Below are positions 13,296 through 23,281 of a stretch of DNA of 64,000 nucleotides, piece by piece. The translations under genes and the position numbers were made by a program. The DNA is from Bacteroides sp. (lineage in GTDB: Bacteria; Bacteroidota; Bacteroidia; Bacteroidales; Muribaculaceae). Every line of letters starts with the position of its first letter. Within the stretch, counting starts at the first letter, position 1. Below the pieces are notes generated by a model that saw nothing but the letters and a program-made list of their open reading frames with translations, was not told the DNA's origin and searched no databases. The stretch spans positions 46,674 through 110,673 of the forward strand of contig JAAVDM010000030.1 of the NCBI GenBank assembly GCA_014801815.1, given 5' to 3'.

Positions 13296-14993
13296 CTACT
13301 TAGTGTATAAGAAGCGCTTTATACTCTGCTTCGGCGTCTTCTCAAAAGGCTCATAATGCAACTTGAATGATGATACACGGCTATATGCGGGTATGTCGCG
13401 GTTGAGGGTCTTCAGATTCTCGTTCATCTGATGTGCGAGAGCCTCAACCCCTATTCCGGCTTTTGCCGCAGCGTCCTGATCCGGTACGATGAGAGCCACG
13501 AGTTTGCCGTCCTCATCTATTACCAAAGACTCTGCGACGTATGGCAGGGCATTGAGACGGACTTCAATTTCCTCGGGATATATGTTCTGACCTGATGGGC
13601 CTAATATCATGGCTTTTGAACGGCCACAGATAGTAATAAATCCTTTTTTGTCCATCAGGCACATGTCACCGGTGTTCATCCATCCGCTCTCGGGATCAGG
13701 CATGACTTCGGCTGTCGCCTCCGGATTTTTATAATAACCTTTCATGACATTGGCACCGCGTACCCACAGATTGCCGGGTTTGCGCTCGGGATCGGAAGAG
13801 TCAATGCGTACCTGCATACGGTCTACCACCTTGCCTACAGAGTGGAATTTGACTGTTTTCGGAGGGTCGTAGGTAATCAGCGGCCCACATTCAGTCATAC
13901 CATAACCTATGGTGAAGGGGAAATCTATGCTTTTCAGGAACTGTTCAACATCGGCTCCCATAGCCGCACCACCGATAATGACTTCGCGCAACTGACCGCC
14001 GAAAACATTAATAAGACGGTCATGAATCTTACGTAACACAGGTTTACGCACGAGCGGCAGTGCGAGCAACAGGCGCATCTTCGGTTTCTCCAGTTGTGGG
14101 AATATCTGTGTGCGGACTATTTTTTCAAGTACGAGGGGAACGGTTATGACTAACTTCGGACGCACTTGTGCGAAGGCACTCATCAGCACACGCGGCGAGG
14201 GTGCCTTGCTGATGAAGTAACAGTGACAGCCTTTGACAAAGGGGTGGAGCATCTCGATTATCATACCGTACAGATGTGCAAGCGGCAACATGTTGACCAT
14301 GCCGTCACCCGGTTTCAGGAAGGTAAGATCATCAATAGTGAAGCGTATGTTGCTCCATATCGAACGATAGGGCAGTATGACTCCTTTCGACATACCGGTC
14401 GAGCCGGAGGTGTAGCTTATGAGAGCTATCTGTTCGGGGTCGTTGTCAGAATACCATGTGAATGAATCGGGTTTGAAATCGGAGGGATATTGTTCTCCGA
14501 AGCGTTCGTTGAGGTGTTCCCGGGCCTGCTGCAGCGCCTTATAGCGACAGAACGGCATACCATACTCTGCTATATATAGCACCGCTTGGAGCGATGGCAT
14601 CTTTTCGGCATCGAGACGTCGCCAGATGGCTTCGTCTACAAAGAGCAGTGAGGCATCGCAGTGGTTGATGATATAGGTCAGAGTTTCGGGTGTGAACTCA
14701 TGCAGTATGGGTACGGCAACAGCACCGTATGTTAGACAGGCTATGAAAGTCACAGCCCAGTTTGAGGTGTTGCGTCCGACAATAGCTACTTTGTCTGTGC
14801 CGTCATGGCGCAGCCTGGCGGCTTTGAAGAGTATGTGGAGTTTGGCTATGTTTTCTGCGACTTCCTTGTACTGTAGAGTAGCGCCGCCCATGTCGGTGAA
14901 GGCGTCGAGATTCCAGTTAGTACGTATGGCTGTACCTATTATGTCGTTTAGTGAGCCGTATGACTGCTTGATTACGGGAGTTGGTGTGTTCAT
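13296..14993 (-). CDS. Long-chain fatty acid-CoA ligase (AMP-binding)
   Basis: Adenylate-forming enzyme of 565 residues that activates fatty acids with ATP and CoA. The P-loop-like SYTSGSTGMSKGV (about residue 190), the ATP site GYGMTECGP (about residue 340), the NTGDM hinge region and the C-terminal lysine in EKTPKQSIKRFLY are all present. Length is typical of FadD-like proteins. A gap of about 160 bases separates it from the thiol-disulfide lipoprotein upstream and about 80 bases from pheS downstream, so it is probably a separate unit. The exact chain-length preference is not visible. Confidence 0.9.
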   Translation of the reverse strand: MNTPTPVIKQSYGSLNDIIGTAIRTNWNLDAFTDMGGATLQYKEVAENIAKLHILFKAARLRHDGTDKVAIVGRNTSNWAVTFIACLTYGAVAVPILHEFTPETLTYIINHCDASLLFVDEAIWRRLDAEKMPSLQAVLYIAEYGMPFCRYKALQQAREHLNERFGEQYPSDFKPDSFTWYSDNDPEQIALISYTSGSTGMSKGVILPYRSIWSNIRFTIDDLTFLKPGDGMVNMLPLAHLYGMIIEMLHPFVKGCHCYFISKAPSPRVLMSAFAQVRPKLVITVPLVLEKIVRTQIFPQLEKPKMRLLLALPLVRKPVLRKIHDRLINVFGGQLREVIIGGAAMGADVEQFLKSIDFPFTIGYGMTECGPLITYDPPKTVKFHSVGKVVDRMQVRIDSSDPERKPGNLWVRGANVMKGYYKNPEATAEVMPDPESGWMNTGDMCLMDKKGFITICGRSKAMILGPSGQNIYPEEIEVRLNALPYVAESLVIDEDGKLVALIVPDQDAAAKAGIGVEALAHQMNENLKTLNRDIPAYSRVSSFKLHYEPFEKTPKQSIKRFLYTK

Positions 14994-15157
14994 AGTGGAA
15001 AAGGCTTTTATTTTTTAACACTTTTCCATAGGCTATGGTTCTGGTATAAAACGGACTAAAACTCGCATACATAACCGGAACACACGTTTAAATGTACCGT
15101 AAGAGCAGGGACAGGCAGCCGTGAACGATAGATAAACGCTTCTGAGGAAGATATGAA

Positions 15158-16159
15158 TTATTTGGCGATGAGGTCGTGGAGACGAGTTTCTATCTGTGCA
15201 ACTGATTCGTCACGTGACACTATTTTACCGTCAGGCCCGATAAGAATATGGTGTGGTATACCGGAGAAGCCATAGATGTCGTAGGGGCGACGTTCCGTGT
15301 CGTACAGTACTGGCCACGTCACTTCAAAACGGTTTACAGCATTATAAGTGTCTTCGTGGCGGTCACGGACGGCTACACCCACGATATCGAGACCTTTGTT
15401 GTGCCAGTCGGCGTAGAGCTGACGCAAGGCCGGCATCTCCTTGATGCAGTAAGGACACCAGCTTGCCCAGAAATCTACAAGAGTGTAGCGTCCCGGTTTG
15501 ACGAGTGAACTGAACGACTGTTTATTACCGTTCACGTCATTGCCTTCAAAATCAATGTAAGGCTGTCCGGGGGCTGTGGCGGCACGGAGTTTTGCAAAGT
15601 TGAGGTAGTGACTGGCGCGACGTGAATTAATGAATGAAGCCGGTGCTGAAGCCACAAGACTGTCTATGGCGGCCGGTTGGGCATATTTCATCCATTCTAT
15701 GCCGAACCATTGACCGAGTGGACTTTCGGTGTCCTCATTGTATCTGTCAAGAGTGTAGCTGACGTAGGCCTCCATATCATCAAGGTTCTCGACTGAATCA
15801 AGAGAAGCCATCATCGAGATGAAGCGGTCATTGAGCGGAGTGCCCGAGGCCACACTCATCGAGTCGGTAAGCTGGGCTGTACCAGGCTCGATGACATAGT
15901 AGGCGCGTACACGACCGTCAATAACGACCTGTGTCAGCACCGGTGTGTCAGAATCAATCGGGTCACCGCTGAATGTGGCACTTCCTCCGGTTACGAGAGC
16001 GGTAGCGAGTGGTATCGAATCGAGAAAGCTGATAAGTTCTACAGTTTTGCCTTCGAATTTGTCAGAAAGTGATATGTCGAGACGAGCCTGCTGACGATGG
16101 CAGGCTACGCCGATGAGCAGGAGCAGACCTGCAGCGGCGGTAGTCAGTAAGGTTTTCAT
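15158..16159 (-). CDS. TlpA-like thiol-disulfide lipoprotein
   Basis: Exported lipoprotein of 333 residues. The signal peptide ends in a lipobox (LLLLIGVAC). The middle part (about residues 25-190) resembles the DUF4369 domain common in Bacteroidetes. The C-terminal thioredoxin domain starts near residue 200, with active-site WASWCPYCIKEMP and the cis-proline region GFSGIPHHILI. Such proteins act as periplasmic disulfide reductases; the partner is unknown. A full copy of the dispersed repeat lies just upstream of its start, so its promoter may lie in or beyond that element. It is a paralogue in fold of the gene at 53328. Confidence 0.87.
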   Translation of the reverse strand: MKTLLTTAAAGLLLLIGVACHRQQARLDISLSDKFEGKTVELISFLDSIPLATALVTGGSATFSGDPIDSDTPVLTQVVIDGRVRAYYVIEPGTAQLTDSMSVASGTPLNDRFISMMASLDSVENLDDMEAYVSYTLDRYNEDTESPLGQWFGIEWMKYAQPAAIDSLVASAPASFINSRRASHYLNFAKLRAATAPGQPYIDFEGNDVNGNKQSFSSLVKPGRYTLVDFWASWCPYCIKEMPALRQLYADWHNKGLDIVGVAVRDRHEDTYNAVNRFEVTWPVLYDTERRPYDIYGFSGIPHHILIGPDGKIVSRDESVAQIETRLHDLIAK

Positions 16160-16205
16160 AAGGTAGGTGGTTCTAATTTTTAGGTGAAATATGGCAGGGG
16201 GCCGA

Positions 16206-16398
16206 TAAGTAGCTCTTAAAAATTAAACGATACATGTTTTGAGGTAAAGTCATTGAATCCTGAACAATAAAACTTGTTATTTTTGGCCGCTTCGGACTTG
16301 TCATTCAGTCGAATAGCGGAGTATTCTCCTTCGCTCCGCATCCTAATCTCCTCAAAAAACTGCGTTTTATATGTTCATTAATTTTTAAGAGCTACTTA
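16206..16398 (+). repeat. Full copy of the dispersed repeat (copy A, 193 bp)
   Basis: Non-coding element bounded by TAAGTAGCTCTTAAAAATTA and its inverted counterpart TAATTTTTAAGAGCTACTTA. Its interior is clearly homologous (roughly 80-85 percent by eye) to the reverse complement of the copy at 56856-57051, including a shared ATTCTCCTTCGCTCCGC block and ACAATAAAACTTG. Sits between the TlpA-like gene and the efflux operon. No open reading frame of note is inside. Confidence 0.88.
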
Positions 16399-16414
16399 TT
16401 TCCGCGAAATTAAT

Positions 16415-16451
16415 AAAAAAGACGCGGCCATGAAATAGCCGCGTCTTTTTT
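16415..16451. terminator. Bidirectional terminator after the efflux operon
   Basis: A6-GACGCGGC-loop-GCCGCGTC-T6: an 8-bp GC-rich stem flanked by A and T runs, so it works on either strand. Lies 30 bases beyond the stop of the last efflux-operon gene (minus strand). Confidence 0.88.
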
Positions 16452-16481
16452 CAGGTAGAAAATATTTACAAAACTCTCAGG

Positions 16482-16775
16482 TCATATAGTGCGTTCAACG
16501 TCCCATACAAAGGCGCGGAGACCGAGGCGTGGTTTGGCTTCATCGAGATGGCGTATGCGGGTAAGCAGCGGGTCTACCGCCTCATCAGCCACAAATGTTA
16601 TGAGGGCTGAAGCGAGTGAAGGCCATGCGTGAGAACCGTAGTGAGGTTCGCCTTTTACGGAACCTCGGCCCTGTACGTTGCCGAAAGCGGTGAATCCGCG
16701 ACAGTTTGACTTGTCAAGAGCTTCGATTACGGCCTCGTGGTGGGCCTGGTCGTATGCAATGAATACAGCTTTCAT
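16482..16775 (-). CDS. PG0541-family transporter-associated PII-like protein
   Basis: Small protein of 97 residues with the beta-alpha-beta pattern of PII-like proteins ([20 protein letters not shown], then a glycine-rich loop GNVQGRGSVKGEPHYGSHAW). The family is known for lying next to RND permeases in Bacteroidetes. Its ATG overlaps the stop of the permease gene by 4 bases (ATGA), so the two are translationally coupled. A regulatory or sensing role on the pump is inferred from this linkage; no ligand is known from the sequence. Confidence 0.8.
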   Translation of the reverse strand: MKAVFIAYDQAHHEAVIEALDKSNCRGFTAFGNVQGRGSVKGEPHYGSHAWPSLASALITFVADEAVDPLLTRIRHLDEAKPRLGLRAFVWDVERTI

Positions 16776-19700
16776 GATTGTTTTGCTTTACGAAGTTTGC
16801 GACGTGTGCGGCGTACTCCGTTACCTGCGAAGACGCAGTAAAGTACGGGTACGAACAGCAGCGTTAGGATTGTTGAGAATGTCAGACCGCCGATAACCGC
16901 TGTGCCCATCGGACGCCACATTTCGGCACCCTGACCTGTACCCATAGCCATAGGTACCATACCGAGAATAGTGGTGAGTGTGGTCATGACTACAGGACGC
17001 AGACGTGAGCGGCCGCCGTCGATAACGGCTGTGCGGATACCCATGCCGCGTTCACGGTTGAGTGTGATGTAATCAATGAGCACGATACCGTTCTTCACTA
17101 CGATACCGATAAGCATGATGGCACCAATCATGGACATTACGTTGAGCGTGTGACCCGACAGCCAGAGTATGATGAACACACCCGAGAAGGCGAACAGCAG
17201 TGAGGTCATGATTATAGCCGGGTAGGTGAGTGATTCGAACTGGGCTGCCATCACAACGTACACAAGTATGATGATAAGTATACCGAGCATCATGAGGTCG
17301 CCGAATGAGTCCTGCTGGTCTTCGTAGCTACCCGACAGACCTATGATGATACCGGAAGGCAGGTGCATGTTGTCGATTTCAGCCTGTGCGTCTGCCACAA
17401 CCTGACTCAGAGGTACACCATCGACTACAGCCGACACGGTGATAAGACGCTCACGGTCTTTACGCTCGATAGTAGGCGGAGTGAAGCGTTGCACCACTTT
17501 ACCGAGTTCTTTAAGTTTCACACCCTTTCCGGCAGGAGTGTAAATTACGATGTTTTCAAGGTCTTCGATACTTGTACGGGCCTCGGGGTCGTACATAACC
17601 TTGATGTCGTATTCCTCGCCGTCCTCGCGGAACTGTGATGCTGTGGAGCCGTTAATACGGTTACGCAGATAGTAGGCTGCCGTCTGGAGGTTAAGACCGT
17701 ACAGCGCCAGTTTCTCACGGTCAAAATCAACCTGATATTCCGGCTGATAGTCGGAACGTGATATGGTGATGTCGGCTGTACCTTCGATACCTGCAAGAAT
17801 CTGCTTGAGGTCGCGTGCCACTGAGTCGGTGGTGTTGAAATCATAACCATAAATCTCGAAATCGACGGTGCTCTGTCCACCCATACCCTGATTACGTCCG
17901 CCGCCGATGTTGACCTGAGCTTTACGGAACTCCGGATAACCAAGCTCGATATCTTTACGCATCTGAGCTGCTATCTCCTTGATACCGCGTACGCGTTTGC
18001 CGGGGTCGGAGAGACGTATGTTCATGGATATAATGTGCGAACCACTCTCCGAGAGTGAGGCGTATGTATTGTCTGAGCTTGCCGGACCTACCGTGTAACT
18101 GATAGCTTCGATTTCGGGGTATTCGGTACGCCATTGAGCATCAAGGCGTGACATTGTCTCCTTGGCTATTTCAACACGTGTGCCTATAGGGAGCTGAAGG
18201 TCTACACCGAGTCGGCCGTTGTCAGCTGTCGGGAAGAACTCCGTACCTACAAACTTCATCAGGAACAGCGAGCCTACGAATGTGCCGAGACATATAATTA
18301 TAGTCACAGTCTTATGTCCAACCACAAGGCGCAGCAACGAGGCGTAGGCGTTGTCGAAGCGGTCGAGTGCCTTCTCTATGGGTACATAGAGAGTGTTGTA
18401 GAGGCGTGAGTGGTGTGTGCTAAGACGTAGCCACTGGCTACAGAGCATAGGTGTGAGTGAGAGTGCGCAGGTGGTAGAGATAATCATCATGATTGTTACC
18501 ATCCAGCCCAACTGACGGAAGAGCACACCCGTCATACCTGTTACAAGCGTAAGTGGGAAGAACACGGCTATCAGGGTCAGTGTCGATGCGATAACCGATA
18601 TTGCCACCTCATTGGTGCCGTGTACGGCTGCCTGACGCGGGTCAGCACCGCGTTCTATGTGTGTGGTCACGTTCTCAAGTACCACAATGGCATCGTCGAC
18701 CACCATACCGATAGATATAGAGAGTGCTGAGAGCGAAACGATGTTAAGCGAGTTGCCTGTAGCGAACAGATAGATGAACGATGCTATAAGCGATACCGGT
18801 ATGGTAATGATAATGATGAGGGTTGCTCTCCAGCGTCCGAGGAAGATGAACACCACTATCATTACGAACAGCAGCGCGTAGAGCACCGTCTCTTCAAGAG
18901 AAGCGATAGTGTTGCGGATGTTGTCTGAGGTATCGACGATGACACCTATCTTGACGTCCGAAGGAAGGTTACGCTGAAGACGGGGAAGCATTTTCATAAC
19001 CTTCTCGGAGATAGCCACCGAGTTGGCACCGCTCTGCTTCTGTATGATTATCATGGCACCGGCCTCACCGCCGATGTATGTCTCCTGTGTGCGCTCTTCA
19101 AGAGAGTCATCGACACGTGCCACGTCATGCAGATAGACTATTCGGCCGTTGTATGAACCCACAGGAAGGTTTGCGAGCTGTGACGAGTCGTCAAACTCAC
19201 CCTGTACACGAAGAGCGTAGGTGTTAGAACCGACATCGAACGAACCGCCCGGTACGTTGCGGTTTTCGCTCTGTATGATTGCCGAAATGGTTTCTACCGA
19301 GAGGTTGTATGCTTCCAGACGGGCAGGATCCACATATACGTGAATCTCGCGCTTGGGTGCACCTGAGATTGATACCGAACCGACACCGTCGACACGTGCC
19401 AGCGGGTTGGCTATATTGTCGTCGAGTATCTTGTAGAGACCCGCCATACTCTCCTTGGCTGACACGGAGAGCAGACAGATAGGTATCATGTCGGTAGAGA
19501 ACTTGAAGATAATAGGATTCTCACAGTCGTCGGGTAAGCTCGACTCTACCATGTCGAGCTTGTCTCGCACATCGTTCGTGAGCACATCTATGTCATAGCC
19601 GTATTCGAACTCAAGGGTTACGACTGATGTATTCTCGCGGCTCTGCGAGGTGATGTGCTTGAGGTGTTCGACTGAGTTGAGTGTATTCTCAAGAGGTTTT

Positions 19701-19891
19701 GTTACGTTCTGCTCTATATCCGATGCCGACGCTCCCGGGTATATGGTTATGACCATAATAGTATTGGTGTCAATGTCGGGATAGAGGTCAATTGGAAGTT
19801 TGGCCAGTGAGAAGAGTCCGAGTATGATGACTGTGATGAAGCACAGTGTGGTCATAATGGGACGCTTGACGGCCGCGCCGTATAGACTCAT
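16772..19891 (-). CDS. RND efflux pump inner-membrane permease
   Basis: HAE1/AcrB-type proton-driven permease of 1039 residues, the normal length. The N-terminus has the first transmembrane helix and PIDLYPDID. Transmembrane helix 4 carries the proton-relay aspartates in [14 protein letters not shown] (about residue 400). Two large periplasmic loops and about twelve membrane helices are evident. It sits between the adaptor gene (upstream) and the PII-like gene (downstream) in a TetR-tolC-adaptor-permease-PII operon. Substrates are probably drugs or other toxic amphiphiles; the sequence does not fix them. Confidence 0.95.
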   Translation of the reverse strand: MSLYGAAVKRPIMTTLCFITVIILGLFSLAKLPIDLYPDIDTNTIMVITIYPGASASDIEQNVTKPLENTLNSVEHLKHITSQSRENTSVVTLEFEYGYDIDVLTNDVRDKLDMVESSLPDDCENPIIFKFSTDMIPICLLSVSAKESMAGLYKILDDNIANPLARVDGVGSVSISGAPKREIHVYVDPARLEAYNLSVETISAIIQSENRNVPGGSFDVGSNTYALRVQGEFDDSSQLANLPVGSYNGRIVYLHDVARVDDSLEERTQETYIGGEAGAMIIIQKQSGANSVAISEKVMKMLPRLQRNLPSDVKIGVIVDTSDNIRNTIASLEETVLYALLFVMIVVFIFLGRWRATLIIIITIPVSLIASFIYLFATGNSLNIVSLSALSISIGMVVDDAIVVLENVTTHIERGADPRQAAVHGTNEVAISVIASTLTLIAVFFPLTLVTGMTGVLFRQLGWMVTIMMIISTTCALSLTPMLCSQWLRLSTHHSRLYNTLYVPIEKALDRFDNAYASLLRLVVGHKTVTIIICLGTFVGSLFLMKFVGTEFFPTADNGRLGVDLQLPIGTRVEIAKETMSRLDAQWRTEYPEIEAISYTVGPASSDNTYASLSESGSHIISMNIRLSDPGKRVRGIKEIAAQMRKDIELGYPEFRKAQVNIGGGRNQGMGGQSTVDFEIYGYDFNTTDSVARDLKQILAGIEGTADITISRSDYQPEYQVDFDREKLALYGLNLQTAAYYLRNRINGSTASQFREDGEEYDIKVMYDPEARTSIEDLENIVIYTPAGKGVKLKELGKVVQRFTPPTIERKDRERLITVSAVVDGVPLSQVVADAQAEIDNMHLPSGIIIGLSGSYEDQQDSFGDLMMLGILIIILVYVVMAAQFESLTYPAIIMTSLLFAFSGVFIILWLSGHTLNVMSMIGAIMLIGIVVKNGIVLIDYITLNRERGMGIRTAVIDGGRSRLRPVVMTTLTTILGMVPMAMGTGQGAEMWRPMGTAVIGGLTFSTILTLLFVPVLYCVFAGNGVRRTRRKLRKAKQS

Positions 19892-19962
19892 GATTATTTG
19901 AAGTGTGTGTTACGTGACGAAGGAAGTTAGAATATGTTTTTGTCCGTGCGGAGAAGGCGGAG

Positions 19963-21027
19963 TTACTTGTCGAGTATCTGCACTTCGATGCCGTCGGCAA
20001 GGCGGGACTGGTCGGTGACTACGGCAAGGTCGCCGTCGTTGAGGCCGTCAAGAATCTCGTAAGAGTCGCCGAGACGCTGGCCGAGTTCCACAAGACGATA
20101 GTTGACCTGTCCGTCTTTATAAACATAAACATAATGATTGCCTGAACCGGGCTGTTTGATGACGGCACGGTCGGGTACCACCACGTGTTCGGCCGTGCCG
20201 AGGTTGAGGCGTACTCGGCCGAACATACCGGGTAGTACTCGGTTGTCGGAGTTGGGGAGTGTTACTTCCACTCCGAATGTACGTGAGGCGGGATCAACTG
20301 TAGGCGATACGAGGCTGACACGTCCGTCGAACACTTCGCTGCCGTAGGTGTCGAATGTGACTGTTGCCGGCATACCGGTGTGTATCTTTGAATAGTCCGA
20401 TTCGGTGACGTTGATTACAATCTTGACAGGCTGCACACGTGCCACTGTGAGCACGGGCAGAGCGCCGGTCATGTCGCCCGGGTCGTAGTTACGTGCAGTT
20501 ACTATACCGTTGATAGGGGAGGTGAGCACTGTGTTTTCAGTGACATTACGCAGTGCGCGTTCGGCGTTGGCGAGAGTGTTGCGGGCGTTTGTGAGCTGCA
20601 GTTCCATCTGGTCAAGACTCTGGCGTGTGCCACCACCGATATTGAACAGTTCGAGAGCTCGGTCATAGTCGCGCTGCACATTGGCAAGAGCCGCTTTGGC
20701 ATTGTCTACCTGCAGCTGATAGGAGGTGATATTGACATCATCGAGCACTACAAGACGCTGCCCTTTTGAGACCCGCATACCTTCGTCGACGAAAATCTCC
20801 TTGATACGGTTCGACATATTGGCCGAGATGTTATTGACGATTTCCGGTTCTACGGTGGCTGTGTAGACACCATTCTGGTCTACTTGCCGTGAGTGTACGG
20901 CTTCGACTCTGACCAGGGGACGCTGGTCGGCGTTTTCCTCATCAGCCTTGTCTGACTTGCCCCCCGAGCAGGCCGTGAGCACGGTAAGCATTGAGGCTGC
21001 CAGAGCGCTATATACGAAACTTTTCAT
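19963..21027 (-). CDS. RND efflux periplasmic adaptor (membrane fusion lipoprotein)
   Basis: Adaptor subunit of 354 residues. The lipoprotein signal ends at LTACSGG. The order is typical: beta-barrel strand, lipoyl half (GMRVSKGQRLVVLDD), coiled-coil hairpin (about residues 90-165), second lipoyl half (TSPINGIVTARNYDPGD), then barrel and membrane-proximal domains. It bridges the permease at 16772 and the TolC-like channel at 21089, which flank it at gaps of 71 and 61 bases on the same strand. Confidence 0.94.
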   Translation of the reverse strand: MKSFVYSALAASMLTVLTACSGGKSDKADEENADQRPLVRVEAVHSRQVDQNGVYTATVEPEIVNNISANMSNRIKEIFVDEGMRVSKGQRLVVLDDVNITSYQLQVDNAKAALANVQRDYDRALELFNIGGGTRQSLDQMELQLTNARNTLANAERALRNVTENTVLTSPINGIVTARNYDPGDMTGALPVLTVARVQPVKIVINVTESDYSKIHTGMPATVTFDTYGSEVFDGRVSLVSPTVDPASRTFGVEVTLPNSDNRVLPGMFGRVRLNLGTAEHVVVPDRAVIKQPGSGNHYVYVYKDGQVNYRLVELGQRLGDSYEILDGLNDGDLAVVTDQSRLADGIEVQILDK

Positions 21028-21088
21028 GATTCTTTGTAGGTTTTATGTTAGTGTGTGGAATGTCTGATTTATATCCGTCGCCCGGTTG

Positions 21089-22432
21089 TTATTCTTTGCC
21101 GAGAAGCAGATCAAGTTCAGCTGTCGAGATGAGATATGTGTGAATAGCCTGATAATATACTAATTGTGCTGTGGTGTTGGCAAGCTCGCTGTCGCGCAGG
21201 TCAAGATATGTTGCCGCACCTATCTCAAAGCTTTTCTGCATTATGTCGTAGGCTTTGGCTGCCTGACGCATACCTTCGGCCGAGGTGTCTATCTGACGTG
21301 CCTGATGGTCGATGTTGTCAAGCGCGAGTTCTACCTGCATATTGAGTGTGTTGATTAGGTTTTCACGCTGCAGAGCTAACTGTTTGGTCTGTACCTGTGC
21401 CTGACGCAGAGCATAATAGCGGGAGCCGCCGGCGAAAATCGGTATCTGGAGCGCCACACCTACATTACTGTAAGGGTTAAACTGCTGATTGCGCAGGGCG
21501 TTGCCGTTGCTCAGTGACATCCAGCTGATGTTGAAGGTAGCTGCAAGGGTAGGCACCCATGCAAGTTTACGCAGAGCTACGTTCTGTGCGGCCATACGAG
21601 CCTGAAGGTCGAGGGAGCGCAGTGACGAGTTGTCGGTAAGCGAGCGGTCTACAGCCGAAGTCTTTACTATCATGTCGGCGCGCATGTCATCGAGTGTCAC
21701 AGTGGGTTCGATATCTACACGGCTGTCGATACCCATCAGTACGAGCAGCTGCAGTTTGCATTGGCGTATGGCTATGTCGGCCTGCAGCAGTTCCGGTTCA
21801 ACATTTTTTACCTGTACCGAAGAGCGCAGCACATCATATTCCGAGGCTGTACCGGCCTGAAACTTCTTTTCGAACAGTTCGGCATTGAATAGAGCCACTT
21901 CATAGTTCTGTTTGATGACTCGTTGCGAGGCAAGTGCAAGCATAAGGCTGTAATATGCCTGGCGCACCTGACTGGCCAGATTGAGCCGTGATGAACGTGC
22001 CGATTCAAGGCTGGCGAGAATCTGAGTGTCTGAGATTTTAATAGATTTCCACAGCTGGGCCGAGACAAGAGGCATGGAGGCCGAGAACCCGAAATTCCAT
22101 GAGTTGTCCGAACCCATCTTGATTGACTGGCTTTCTCCTCCCATGTTCATACGGATAGTCTGCAATTCGATAGAACGCTGGTAGCTTCCCGTGAAGTCGA
22201 TGGTCGGGAATAGAGCAGCAAGAGTCTCGCGCTTGGAGTAGTCGGTACGGGTGACCTCCATGTCTGCGACACGCACCGTAGGATTATCCTGCAGCGCTAT
22301 GTCGAGACACTCCCGTAGCGACAGACGCAGCGTGCGGCCCTCAGTGGCGGCAGCGCTGTCTCCGGCCGCTCTCACGGGTACGCAGAGACCTGCGAACATA
22401 ATCACGACCGTTAGTAAGTGCTTGAATGACAT
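21089..22432 (-). CDS. TolC-family outer-membrane efflux channel
   Basis: Outer-membrane factor of 447 residues with a signal peptide (MSFKHLLTVVIMFAGLCVPV, cleavage near RAA). Two repeated coiled-coil halves begin with LRECLDIALQDNPTVRVADM and with the second-half region near residue 240. GVALQIPIFAGGSRYYALRQ is the classic OEP repeat signature. Second gene of the efflux operon, downstream of the TetR gene. Confidence 0.93.
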   Translation of the reverse strand: MSFKHLLTVVIMFAGLCVPVRAAGDSAAATEGRTLRLSLRECLDIALQDNPTVRVADMEVTRTDYSKRETLAALFPTIDFTGSYQRSIELQTIRMNMGGESQSIKMGSDNSWNFGFSASMPLVSAQLWKSIKISDTQILASLESARSSRLNLASQVRQAYYSLMLALASQRVIKQNYEVALFNAELFEKKFQAGTASEYDVLRSSVQVKNVEPELLQADIAIRQCKLQLLVLMGIDSRVDIEPTVTLDDMRADMIVKTSAVDRSLTDNSSLRSLDLQARMAAQNVALRKLAWVPTLAATFNISWMSLSNGNALRNQQFNPYSNVGVALQIPIFAGGSRYYALRQAQVQTKQLALQRENLINTLNMQVELALDNIDHQARQIDTSAEGMRQAAKAYDIMQKSFEIGAATYLDLRDSELANTTAQLVYYQAIHTYLISTAELDLLLGKE

Positions 22433-22530
22433 TGTGGTTTAATGAAAATAAATGGTTCTGATAAATTGTTTTATGTTGTTTCGTTTCATTCAGACTGTAT
22501 GTGTGCCTTATGTCGTCAGGCGGTACAGAC

Positions 22531-23154
22531 TCACATGTCAGGTACGAGGAGATTCAGTTTAGCCATACCCTCAGGGGTAGCTATGCTGTGCAACAGTCCC
22601 ATTGAGATGGTATCGTATGCCTCAACAAGAGTTATATCCGGCGGGAACACCTCTTCCATACGTTTGAGGCTTTCCATCTGTACTTTCATCAGGCGGTTCA
22701 GTACTCGGTAATTGACGCCGGGACGGAACATACCTTGTTCCACACCTTTGTTGAATACCGTCAGCATAGCCTCTTCATGCTCCTTATGGAGATGATCATA
22801 AGTGTCACGCACTTTATGGTAGATGTTATCCATGTCACGGAAGAAACGCGGACTTGTACGCGCCATAAGGTCACGTTGTTTCCTGAAAATTCTTGTCAGG
22901 GCCACAAGCACATCGGGCGATGAATTGAATATCTCACGATAGAGAGCATGATGTTTATGCATGTCATAGGCTACGACATCTATTATCATGTCTTCCTTGC
23001 TGCCGAAAATCTCGTACAGAGTACGCTTGCTCATCTGTAATTTTGCTGCCACATAATCCATTGTGGCAGCTTTAGGACCCTGTGTGTAAATGATGTCCAT
23101 TATAGATTCGGCAAGAGCCGCGTATGTATCGGGGGGAAGAGTGTCTTTGTGCAT
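22531..23154 (-). CDS. TetR/AcrR-family regulator of the efflux operon
   Basis: One-component repressor of 207 residues. I use the ATG at 23154 (MHKDTLPPDTYAALAESIMD); a longer reading from 23181 would need a TTG. The N-terminal helix-turn-helix shows GPKAATMDYVAAKLQMSKRT followed by LYEIFGSKEDM, the classic TetR pattern, and the rest is helical ligand domain. It is first in the operon with tolC, adaptor and permease, so probable autoregulation and repression of the pump. The gap to tolC is 98 bases. Confidence 0.9.
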   Translation of the reverse strand: MHKDTLPPDTYAALAESIMDIIYTQGPKAATMDYVAAKLQMSKRTLYEIFGSKEDMIIDVVAYDMHKHHALYREIFNSSPDVLVALTRIFRKQRDLMARTSPRFFRDMDNIYHKVRDTYDHLHKEHEEAMLTVFNKGVEQGMFRPGVNYRVLNRLMKVQMESLKRMEEVFPPDITLVEAYDTISMGLLHSIATPEGMAKLNLLVPDM

Positions 23155-23185
23155 GTGTGAAGGGTGGGTTTTCGTGGGCAAAATT

Positions 23186-23230
23186 ATATAAAAAACCGAA
23201 AACTAAAAAATAGTTTTCGGTTTTTTATAT
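23186..23230 (-). terminator. Perfect 20-bp hairpin between tdh and tetR
   Basis: 23186-23205 and 23211-23230 are exact inverted repeats (5-base loop); the stem includes CCGAAAAC and A/T runs. It lies about 50 bases past the tdh stop and 31 bases before the tetR ATG. Best read as the tdh terminator. Because it abuts tetR, part of it may also lie in the tetR promoter or operator. Confidence 0.75.
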
Positions 23231-23281
23231 AGCTTGATAGAAATTAAGATGGCTATCTCTGTAGCGTCTTTCTGCAACGTT

